Positions 57,218 through 64,000 of a DNA stretch of 64,000 bases are shown piece after piece. The position numbers were made by a program, and so were the translations under genes. Source of the DNA: Persicobacter psychrovividus (GTDB lineage Bacteria; Bacteroidota; Bacteroidia; Cytophagales; Cyclobacteriaceae); the NCBI RefSeq assembly GCF_036492425.1, contig NZ_AP025292.1:868001-932000 (forward strand), read 5' to 3'. Within the stretch, counting starts at the first letter, position 1. Each line of letters opens with the position of its first letter. Under the pieces are notes generated by a model, which was not told where the DNA came from, ran no database searches, and saw only the letters and a program-made list of their open reading frames with translations.

Positions 57218-58789
57218 GGAATTTTTGAGTTCTGGTTCTTTTAGTGTGAAGGCCATTTTGTAACGCTCCTGCGATAGCTGCGCGATCGACTTTTGTTCTA
57301 TTTTGTGATCAAGCCAAATGATCAGGTCAAGGTACAGGAAGGGACGAAGCTCTCTCGGGTCGTTTCTGAGTTCTTCGAGTAATGCCCGGTACTTTTTGAA
57401 TTCGTCCATCAGCTGATCAGGGAGCAGGAATGGCAAGCGGCGGATAAACCGCAAAACAACCCGCTGTACCTCATAAAGCTCTTCCTCTTTCATCAGGTAT
57501 CGGTAAGTGGACTTCAGCAGGTACTCCAGATAGTCATATTCCTGCAATTCAAAATAGCAGATCACAATCAGCAGGCGCGCAAAAGCATGAATGTCCCCCC
57601 GAAGGTCGGTATTGCGCTCTGTGATGATCAGATTGAGGTACTTAATAGCCAGTTTGTAATCGGCATTGCCAAAATACAGACAGGCAATTTTGTAATATAA
57701 AGAAAGGATGATCTGCTTGTCAAGGTGGCGTTTATGCTCTTGCAGACCCTCCTCAATCTTTGGGATCACCTCAATGCCTTTCTCAAATTCCCCATCAATA
57801 AATCGGTAGTTGATATAGTGATTCGACCAGCTGCTGAAGTACAATATTTTGATATTGGGGATGTTCATCAGCGTTTCGTCCTCGCCAACCTGTTCCAAAA
57901 CCTTGTAGAAATATTCAAATTTCCCATAATAGGCGGAGAGGAAACAAGTGTTGAGCATGTTGTCCAGTCCCTTGAGGTACATATCGGGCATGGTAGGCTT
58001 CATCAGTGGCTCTTCATCAAACAGGCTGACCCATTTGTAGCAATAGCGGTAAGCATTGAAAAAGTCCTGTGTCAGGAAATAATACCACTGCTTGGCATGA
58101 TAAAGATTCAGCTTTTCAGGGAAACACAATTCCTGCTCTTCAAACATGGGCATATGGGCCTCCATAATGGCGTCGGCTTCCTCCCTGTGAGCCCCATCAT
58201 AGGTATGTCCTTTTTTCAGAAATAACCCATATAACAGAATGGCCATATCAGAAAATACCGATATCCTGTTGGAGATAATATCTACTTTTTTCGATTCCTG
58301 TGTCAGGTCCTCCGCCCGCGAGGAGATGCTGCGTGTGATAAACTGGCTCTCAATACGCTTCTCAAACTCAATAATGGTCTTGATCTGGCGCAGTCGGCTG
58401 TACTTATAGGCAACAGCCTTGGCCTTGTCTAAAATTTTCAGGCTTTGCATATAAAGCCCACGGTTGTAAAGTATTTTGGCGTAATCAATTTGCTCACGAA
58501 TGTTTATCGCAATATCGTTGTTCTTGTAGTTCAGGCGCAGGCTGGTTAATAATTGTTTATATAAGTGTGCCTTTAAGTTCGAGAGCTGTACTTTCTTAAT
58601 GTCCTTGGCTTTTTTCATCAAAAGCTTCTCATCGTACTCGTCTTGCTTGTCTATTAAGTCAAACAACTGAAGGAATTTGGCCCCTTCAGAACTGCTGTTT
58701 CGCTTCACATATAGCTTAAAATTGCGTTTTTCAGACTTACTGAGCGATTTTATTAGCTGAAAAAGGTGGTCCGTTTGCTGTTTAGCCAT
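57215..58789 (-). CDS. Helical-repeat (TPR-like) hypothetical protein
   Basis: 524 residues, no signal peptide. The N-terminus reads DHLFQLIKSLSKSEKRNFKL, a start seen in an uncharacterised group of Bacteroidota proteins. The whole chain is predicted alpha-helical, with TPR-like pairs (for example IANVIREQ-type ARILYNRGLYMQSLKILDKA near 103-122 and ACLYFGNADYKLAIKYLNLI near 370-390). It could be a scaffold or regulator. Single gene, divergent from leuA. Confidence 0.6.
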   Translation of the reverse strand: MAKQQTDHLFQLIKSLSKSEKRNFKLYVKRNSSSEGAKFLQLFDLIDKQDEYDEKLLMKKAKDIKKVQLSNLKAHLYKQLLTSLRLNYKNNDIAINIREQIDYAKILYNRGLYMQSLKILDKAKAVAYKYSRLRQIKTIIEFEKRIESQFITRSISSRAEDLTQESKKVDIISNRISVFSDMAILLYGLFLKKGHTYDGAHREEADAIMEAHMPMFEEQELCFPEKLNLYHAKQWYYFLTQDFFNAYRYCYKWVSLFDEEPLMKPTMPDMYLKGLDNMLNTCFLSAYYGKFEYFYKVLEQVGEDETLMNIPNIKILYFSSWSNHYINYRFIDGEFEKGIEVIPKIEEGLQEHKRHLDKQIILSLYYKIACLYFGNADYKLAIKYLNLIITERNTDLRGDIHAFARLLIVICYFELQEYDYLEYLLKSTYRYLMKEEELYEVQRVVLRFIRRLPFLLPDQLMDEFKKYRALLEELRNDPRELRPFLYLDLIIWLDHKIEQKSIAQLSQERYKMAFTLKEPELKNS

Positions 58790-58904
58790 AGTATGTCTGT
58801 CTTTATGGTTTTTGAGTTAATCGACTGATAACCAATGGATTTAATGGTGGTGTTGAAGGTTTGGCTTTCGTATTTTTTATCGATTTATGTTTTTTCTTCA
58901 GGCA

Positions 58905-59010
58905 TCTAATCCTTTAGATTAGAGTATGAAAAAAGAAGAGGGCTGAGCCCTCGATATTTAGGCTGATCTCTTTAAAAGCCTAAAAAAATATTTTTTTGCT
59001 AAAAAGCCTA
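58905..59010 (+). promoter_or_regulatory. Hairpin-rich leader of leuA, possible attenuator
   Basis: Three hairpins in a row: TCTAATC/GATTAGA (58905-58923), GAGGGCT/AGCCCTC (58938-58952), TTTAGGCT/AGCCTAAA (58957-58984) followed by a T run (58989-58997). A second AAAAGCCTA (59002-59010) lies past the T run and could compete for TAGGCT. The upstream gene is divergent, so a terminator pointing this way can only act on the leuA transcript. Confidence 0.5.
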
Positions 59011-59035
59011 ATGAATAATAATTTATAAACGAACC

Positions 59036-60187
59036 ATGATTATGGATGCAGCTAAAGTACATATCTTTGATACCACATTAAGGGACGGCGAGCAGGTACC
59101 AGGGTGTCAGCTCAATACTGAGGAAAAGGTAATTGTAGCACAGGCGCTGGAAAATCTTGGTGTTGATATTATCGAAGCAGGTTTTCCGATATCCTCTCCA
59201 GGGGATTTTGAAGCCGTAGAAGCAGTGTGCCGTGCAGTGAGTGAGCCAACGATTTGTGCGCTATCACGAGCAGTGAAGAAAGATATTGATGTGGCCGCTA
59301 AAGCCCTGCGCTATGCAAAGCATGGGCGTATTCATACTGGAATTGGTACTTCAGCTTATCATATACAACATAAATTCAACTCTAACCCAGAAGAAATTAT
59401 TCGTCGTGGGGTGGAGGCCGTAAAATATGCCAAAGGACTTACCGATGAGGTGGAGTTCTATGCCGAAGATGCTGGTCGTACTGATAATGCTTTTCTGGCC
59501 CAGGTTGTGGAAGCCATGATTGATGCTGGTGCGGATGTCGTGAATATTCCCGATACTACAGGCTATTGTTTGCCTAATGAATATGGTGAGAAAATCGCCT
59601 ATCTGAAACAACATGTTTCCAACATTGATCGCGCTATTATTTCCACGCATTGCCATAACGATCTCGGGATGGCCACCGCCAACTCCATTGCTGGTGTAAT
59701 GAATGGGGCGCGCCAGATTGAAGTTACCATGAATGGTATTGGTGAACGTGCTGGTAATACCTCTTTGGAGGAAGTGGCCATGATTCTGAAGAGTCATCAA
59801 CACCTGAATCTATATACCAAAATTCAGTCCATCCAATTGGCTAAAATGAGTAAGCTGATTTCTTCAATGATGAGAATGCCTGTGCAGCCTAACAAAGCGA
59901 TCGTCGGACGTAACGCTTTTGCACATTCATCAGGGATTCATCAGGACGGTATGCTGAAGCACCGAGAAAATTATGAAATTATCGATCCTAAAGAAGTGGG
60001 GGTGGAATCTTCAGAGATTATCCTTACTGCAAGAAGTGGTCGAGCAGCTTTGCGCCATCGTTTAGAGTGTTTGGGCCATACGGTAGAACCTCAGCGATTG
60101 GACAACCTATATGAGAAATTCCTTGAGATGGCTGACGAGAAGAAAGTCATTGAAGACGGAGATCTATGCCACTTGGTAGCATCTTGA
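59036..60187 (+). CDS. leuA: 2-isopropylmalate synthase, short form lacking regulatory domain
   Basis: 383 residues. DRE-TIM catalytic start [19 protein letters not shown] (9-27), metal-binding His pair in [15 protein letters not shown] near 203-217, and [20 protein letters not shown]. After [15 protein letters not shown] the helical subdomain follows and the protein ends, missing the about 120-residue C-terminal LeuA dimer domain that binds leucine. It condenses acetyl-CoA with 2-ketoisovalerate. Start: ATG at 59036 (an alternative ATG is 6 bp later). First gene of the leu cluster (leuACDB). Related to homocitrate synthases, but the leuCDB neighbours favour LeuA. Confidence 0.88.
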   Translation: MIMDAAKVHIFDTTLRDGEQVPGCQLNTEEKVIVAQALENLGVDIIEAGFPISSPGDFEAVEAVCRAVSEPTICALSRAVKKDIDVAAKALRYAKHGRIHTGIGTSAYHIQHKFNSNPEEIIRRGVEAVKYAKGLTDEVEFYAEDAGRTDNAFLAQVVEAMIDAGADVVNIPDTTGYCLPNEYGEKIAYLKQHVSNIDRAIISTHCHNDLGMATANSIAGVMNGARQIEVTMNGIGERAGNTSLEEVAMILKSHQHLNLYTKIQSIQLAKMSKLISSMMRMPVQPNKAIVGRNAFAHSSGIHQDGMLKHRENYEIIDPKEVGVESSEIILTARSGRAALRHRLECLGHTVEPQRLDNLYEKFLEMADEKKVIEDGDLCHLVAS

Positions 60188-60214
60188 ACTCCCGTTGCAA
60201 AATAGGATCATTAG

Positions 60215-60254
60215 GAAAGGCTGTCGGCATCTTCGGTGTCTATTGCCTTTCTTT
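60215..60254 (+). terminator. Hairpin terminator between leuA and leuC
   Basis: Stem GAAAGGC / GCCTTTC enclosing about 23 bases, then TTTTTT. It may lower readthrough into leuC or mark a separate leuCDB promoter. Confidence 0.7.
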
Positions 60255-60311
60255 TTTGCCTGTACTGCACCAACAATTTAATCGCCTACAATCACAGAAT
60301 CATTGAATAAG

Positions 60312-61694
60312 ATGAAAAAGACACTTTTTGATAAAATTTGGGAAAAACATGTGGTCAAAACCATAGAGAATGGCCCATCCGTTTTTTATATCGACCGTCA
60401 CTACGTTCATGAAGTGACTTCCCCTCAGGCTTTTGCTGGCCTTGATGCCCGCGGGATCAAGGTGCGCCGCCCAGACTTGGTTACTGCAACGGCAGACCAT
60501 AACGTACCAACCATCAATCAGCATTTACCAATTGCTGATGAGTTGTCAGCCCTTCAGGTTGCTAAACTCGAAGACAACTGTACCAACCACGGTATTGAAG
60601 CCTTCGGTTTGAACCACAAACACCAGGGAATTGTACACGTTATAGGTCCTGAAATGGGATTTACTCAGCCAGGTATGACCATGGTATGTGGTGATTCACA
60701 CACGTCAACACACGGTGCTTTCGGAGCGATTGCCTTTGGTATTGGTACTTCTGAAGTGGAAATGGTGCTTGCAACACAGTGCTTGATGCAAAGAAAGCCT
60801 AAGCAAATGCGCATCAACGTGAATGGTGAGCTTAATGAAGGCGTAACAGCCAAAGATGTGATTCTGTATGTGATTGCCAAACTGACCACCAGTGGCGGTA
60901 CGGGTTATTTTGTGGAATTTGCAGGTGATACCTTCCGTAACATGTCGATGGAAGAGCGTATGACCGTTTGTAATATGAGTATTGAAATGGGAGCCCGTGG
61001 TGGCTTGATCGCTCCAGATCAAACCACTTACGATTACCTTAAAGGCCGTCAGCATGTTCCTCAGGGAGAAGCATTCGACGCTGCTGTAGAGCGCTGGTCG
61101 CAGTTGTACTCTGATGAAGAGGCGGCATTTGACGCTGAGTTGCACTATAAAGCATCGGAAATCCCACCAATGATTACCTTCGGAACGAACCCAGGAATGG
61201 GTATTGGGGTGAATCAAAGTATTCCAAGAACAAGTGAAGTGGAAGCTGGGCAGCAACAAACCCTGAGCAAAGCTTTGAGCTATATGGAGTTTGGTGAAGG
61301 TGATGCCATTGCAGGAAAGAAAATTGACTATGTATTTATTGGTTCTTGTACCAATGGCCGTATCGAAGATTTGCGTCAGGTGGCAGGAATTGTAAAGGGG
61401 CAACAAAAAGCACCACATGTTACTGCATGGATTGTTCCAGGATCAAAAGCAGTAGAAGCGCAAGCGATTGAAGAGGGGATTGATGCCGTATTGAAGGAAG
61501 CAGGTTTTGAGCTGCGTCAGCCAGGTTGTTCAGCTTGTTTGGCCATGAATGACGATAAAATTCCTGCAGGTAAATATTGTGTTTCAACTTCCAACCGAAA
61601 TTTCGAAGGTCGCCAGGGACCAGGTTCCCGTACCTTATTGGCATCTCCAATTACGGCAGCCAAGGCGGCACTTTCAGGCGTTGTAGAGGCTTAA
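60312..61694 (+). CDS. leuC: 3-isopropylmalate dehydratase large subunit
   Basis: 460 residues from the ATG at 60312 (the in-frame TTG at 60303 is an unlikely start). It starts [15 protein letters not shown]. Fe-S ligands: Cys in [14 protein letters not shown], and the pair in [35 protein letters not shown] and [17 protein letters not shown] are standard aconitase-family elements. With LeuD it isomerises 2- to 3-isopropylmalate. 20 bp before leuD. Confidence 0.97.
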   Translation: MKKTLFDKIWEKHVVKTIENGPSVFYIDRHYVHEVTSPQAFAGLDARGIKVRRPDLVTATADHNVPTINQHLPIADELSALQVAKLEDNCTNHGIEAFGLNHKHQGIVHVIGPEMGFTQPGMTMVCGDSHTSTHGAFGAIAFGIGTSEVEMVLATQCLMQRKPKQMRINVNGELNEGVTAKDVILYVIAKLTTSGGTGYFVEFAGDTFRNMSMEERMTVCNMSIEMGARGGLIAPDQTTYDYLKGRQHVPQGEAFDAAVERWSQLYSDEEAAFDAELHYKASEIPPMITFGTNPGMGIGVNQSIPRTSEVEAGQQQTLSKALSYMEFGEGDAIAGKKIDYVFIGSCTNGRIEDLRQVAGIVKGQQKAPHVTAWIVPGSKAVEAQAIEEGIDAVLKEAGFELRQPGCSACLAMNDDKIPAGKYCVSTSNRNFEGRQGPGSRTLLASPITAAKAALSGVVEA

Positions 61695-61714
61695 TTTTTA
61701 TTTCGAGAAAAATC

Positions 61715-62305
61715 ATGGAAAAGTTAACAATAGTAGAATCAACATATATTCCACTTCGAAATGAGAACGTGGATACAGATCAAATTATCCCTGCCCGCTT
61801 TCTGAAAGCAACTTCGAGAGAAGGTTTTGGTGACAACCTGTTCAGGGATTGGCGTTATGACAAAAGTGGTGAGCCTAAGGCTGACTTTGTGCTCAATACG
61901 GGAGTTTATAGCGGAAAAGTTTTGGTGGCAGGCAAGAACTTCGGTTCTGGGTCTTCACGTGAGCACGCTGCCTGGGCGATTTACGATTACGGATTCCGTG
62001 TGGTCGTTTCCTCAGAATTTGCTGATATTTTCAAAAATAACTGTCTGAACAATGGTCTGTTGCCTGTGGAGGTAACCCCCGCATTTTTGTCGGAGTTGTT
62101 TGAGCGTGTTGAGGCAGATCCTTCAACGTCGGTAACGGTGGACCTTGCAGCGCAAACCATCAGCCTGACGGGAACAGACAAGCAGGAGCAGTTTGAAATC
62201 AACGAGTACAAAAAGCATTGTTTGATGCAGGGATTGGATGATATCGATTACCTATTGAGCATTCAGTCTGAAATCGAAGCTTTTGAAACCACACCTAATA
62301 TCTAA
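61715..62305 (+). CDS. leuD: 3-isopropylmalate dehydratase small subunit
   Basis: 196 residues from the ATG at 61715; an upstream in-frame Met inside leuC (61577) is rejected, as the text before MEKLTIV is the leuC 3' end in another frame. Swivel-domain signatures [14 protein letters not shown] and [17 protein letters not shown] are present. Partner of LeuC. Gap to leuB is 2 bp. Confidence 0.96.
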   Translation: MEKLTIVESTYIPLRNENVDTDQIIPARFLKATSREGFGDNLFRDWRYDKSGEPKADFVLNTGVYSGKVLVAGKNFGSGSSREHAAWAIYDYGFRVVVSSEFADIFKNNCLNNGLLPVEVTPAFLSELFERVEADPSTSVTVDLAAQTISLTGTDKQEQFEINEYKKHCLMQGLDDIDYLLSIQSEIEAFETTPNI

Positions 62306-62307
62306 TC

Positions 62308-63384
62308 ATGGCTAAATCAACTAAAAATATAACCGTTCTTCCTGGTGACGGCATCGGTCCAGAGATTGTCAGTGAAGCACAAAAAGTATTGGCTGCAGTT
62401 GCAGGAAAGTACGATGTGGAATTCAATTATACCGAAGGGCTTATCGGTGCAGTAGCAATTGATGCGACGGGTTCTGCTTTGCCTGAGGATACCATAGCGG
62501 CCTGCCAGTCAGCAGACGCAGTAATCCTTGGCGCAGTTGGAGACCCTCGATTTGACAATGACCCTAAAGCAAAGGTGCGTCCTGAGCAAGGCTTGTTGGC
62601 TATTCGTAAGGCTTTGGGATTATTCTGTAACATTCGTCCAATCCGTACTTTTGATGCGCTCCTTGATCAGGCACCGATCAAAGCTGATCGCCTTCAGGGG
62701 GTTGACTTTGTGATCTACCGTGAGCTGACAGGAGGAATTTACTTCGGTGAAAAAGGAACGATCGGCGAAGATAAAGCTTTTGACAACTGTGTTTATGAGC
62801 GTTCAGAAATTGAGCGTATTGCACACTTGGCTTTTGAAGCTGCAACTAAACGCTGCAATAAACTGACTTTGGTAGATAAGGCGAATGTATTGGAGACGTC
62901 TCGTTTGTGGAGAAAAGTGGTGCAGGAACTTTCCGCACAATACCCATCAGTGGAGGTGGATTACCTTTTCGTTGACAATGCTGCCATGCAGGTGATTTTG
63001 AATCCTGCACAGTTTGATGTGGTATTGACTGAAAATATGTTCGGAGATATCATTTCTGACGAAGCCTCGATTATCAGTGGTTCGCTCGGAATGCTACCAT
63101 CGGCTTCTGTAGGTACAGGTTCTTCACTTTTCGAACCTATCCATGGTTCTTACCCTCAGGCGGCAGGAAAAAATATTGCCAATCCAATGGCAACGATCCT
63201 TTCTGTAGCTATGATGCTTGACCACCTGGATTTGCCAGAAGCAGCCAAGGATGTTCGTAAGGCAGTGGATGATGCCTTGAACAGTGGTTTTGCGACTATT
63301 GATGTAAACAAGGATGAGCCACAAAGCACTTCAGCAGTAGGTGATCGTATCGCTGACCTGATTAGTGCAGAGGTTTCTGCTTAA
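62308..63384 (+). CDS. leuB: 3-isopropylmalate dehydrogenase
   Basis: 358 residues. Start TVLPGDGIGPEIVSEAQKVL region, then RPEQGLLAIRKALGLFCNIRP, the substrate/metal site VYRELTGGIYFG and EPIHGSYPQAAGKNIANP. It oxidatively decarboxylates 3-isopropylmalate to 2-ketoisocaproate with NAD. Last gene of leuACDB; a terminator follows at 63436-63471. Confidence 0.97.
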   Translation: MAKSTKNITVLPGDGIGPEIVSEAQKVLAAVAGKYDVEFNYTEGLIGAVAIDATGSALPEDTIAACQSADAVILGAVGDPRFDNDPKAKVRPEQGLLAIRKALGLFCNIRPIRTFDALLDQAPIKADRLQGVDFVIYRELTGGIYFGEKGTIGEDKAFDNCVYERSEIERIAHLAFEAATKRCNKLTLVDKANVLETSRLWRKVVQELSAQYPSVEVDYLFVDNAAMQVILNPAQFDVVLTENMFGDIISDEASIISGSLGMLPSASVGTGSSLFEPIHGSYPQAAGKNIANPMATILSVAMMLDHLDLPEAAKDVRKAVDDALNSGFATIDVNKDEPQSTSAVGDRIADLISAEVSA

Positions 63385-63435
63385 AAAATAAGAGTGCATA
63401 AGTAGCACTCAAAAAATAATATTCTGTTGTTTGTT

Positions 63436-63471
63436 GCCCGTTGCTTTTCGATAAGCGGCGGGTATTTTTTT
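63436..63471 (+). terminator. Terminator of the leu cluster
   Basis: Stem CCCGTTGCTT / AAGCGGCGGG with loop TTCGAT, then T run. Confidence 0.8.
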
Positions 63472-63506
63472 GCCAAAAAAATAGCGATGGTTTGTCCACC
63501 GCTATC
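63472..63506 (-). terminator. Terminator of the GAF-protein gene
   Basis: Stem ATAGCGATGG / CCACCGCTAT (one mismatch) with loop TTTGT; on the minus strand it is followed by a T run. Confidence 0.75.
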
Positions 63507-63520
63507 ATTTAAGTGCTTTT

Positions 63521-64000
63521 TTAGAGCTTCTTTTTTAAGTCTTCAATAATGGCATTTTTTTGCTCAATCTCTTCCTGGAACTTCATCGTTCGGCGCTCAG
63601 CCTCTTCCTGGGTTGCAGTAAGCTCTTCCATGTTTTGGCGCATTTCTTCTTCCTGTGCGCGGAGCATTTCACTTTGCATCTGCGATTCCTCCAAAAGCTT
63701 GCGGGTTTTTACCGTCACCTTTTGGTTCGAAACAAAGGAAGCGATACTCTGCCCAATACTTTCAATAAATTTTTGCTGATAGTCTGACAGTGCATCAAAA
63801 GAAGCGAGCTCTATGATGGCCACTACCTGCTCATTGTTGATCAGCGGAACCACGATAATACTGCCAGGTAGCGCTTCCCCCAGCCCTGAAGTAATATTGA
63901 CATAATCCTGCGGTACGTTGGTCATGTAAATAGGCGCTTTTTCAAGAAAACACTGCCCAACGACGCCTTCTCCAACTGCAATTTTTTTCTCGAGGTATTT
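63521..64000 (-). CDS. GAF-domain protein with C-terminal coiled coil (5' end off window)
   Basis: The frame continues to the window edge (at least 159 residues), so the N-terminus lies outside. The visible part is the second half of a GAF domain (GEGVVGQCFLEKAPIYMTNV, then LPGSIIVVPLINNEQVVAII) followed by a long coiled coil, rich in Glu, Gln and Lys (about the last 75 residues), ending DLKKKL. This is typical of Bacteroidota GAF proteins that are regulators or part of two-component phosphorelays. No kinase domain follows the coiled coil, so any kinase region would have to be N-terminal. Confidence 0.8.
   Translation of the reverse strand, partial: KYLEKKIAVGEGVVGQCFLEKAPIYMTNVPQDYVNITSGLGEALPGSIIVVPLINNEQVVAIIELASFDALSDYQQKFIESIGQSIASFVSNQKVTVKTRKLLEESQMQSEMLRAQEEEMRQNMEELTATQEEAERRTMKFQEEIEQKNAIIEDLKKKL

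Overview
The window looks like chromosomal DNA of a Bacteroidota bacterium, most probably a (marine) member of the order Cytophagales; the family is not resolved (Persicobacteraceae or Flammeovirgaceae would fit). The evidence is the set of genes: a Bat/DUF58 operon, DUF4296 lipoprotein, MutS2, TonB-linked outer-membrane barrels with carboxypeptidase-like N-domains, a CHU_C/type IX secretion cargo protein, a five-helix SdhC-type succinate dehydrogenase, and DUF1573 proteins. Promoters match the Bacteroidota form (TTG, 19-21 bases, TAnnTTTG) and Shine-Dalgarno sequences are weak.

Layout. 1-2.5 kb (minus): end of a Bat-type operon (DUF58, membrane protein, BatA) with 8-bp coupled overlaps. 2.6-9.7 kb (plus): DUF4296 lipoprotein, mutS2, a GyrI-like anchored protein with a UbiA prenyltransferase, and a TonB-type receptor. 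9.7-11.1 kb (minus): an Rpn/PD-(D/E)XK nuclease followed by two free-standing copies of its own C-terminal tail. 11.3-16.8 kb: rplU-rpmA, then a two-component system with an outer-membrane receptor. 16.9-23.8 kb: PAP2 phosphatase, a very large fusion protein (phosphoesterase-like, kinase-like, beta-barrel), an HD plus Pycsar-effector-like membrane protein, and a convergent, overlapping class III nucleotide cyclase. 24.4-27.7 kb: two tandem nitroreductases, then a cluster of seven ~206-bp palindrome-rich repeat units interleaved with two copies of a 69-residue membrane protein gene. 27.7-35.9 kb: radical SAM enzyme, GNAT, penicillin acylase, 2,4-dienoyl-CoA reductase-like SDR, methyltransferase, MsrA, a small orphan. 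35.9-37.3 kb (minus): nine tandem identical tRNA-Leu(CAA) genes at an exact 152-bp period behind one promoter. 37.3-43.1 kb (minus): HAD phosphatase, gmhA, fabD, a DCC protein and a 994-residue gliding/T9SS-type surface protein. 43.4-46.8 kb: sdhCAB. 47-58.8 kb: housekeeping and lipid genes (peroxiredoxin-like, orphan lipoprotein, HMG-CoA lyase, acyl-CoA synthetase, trpS, DUF1573, YggS, LysE, a helical-repeat protein). 59-63.4 kb: leuACDB with a hairpin-rich leader, then the 3' end of a GAF/coiled-coil sensor.

Most of the window is ordinary core genome. The parts worth a closer look are the tRNA-Leu array, the Rpn nuclease with tandem tail genes, the HD/Pycsar-like effector beside a cyclase, the phosphoesterase/kinase-like/barrel fusion, and the amplified repeat cluster. 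All function calls come from reading the translated sequence without database searches.
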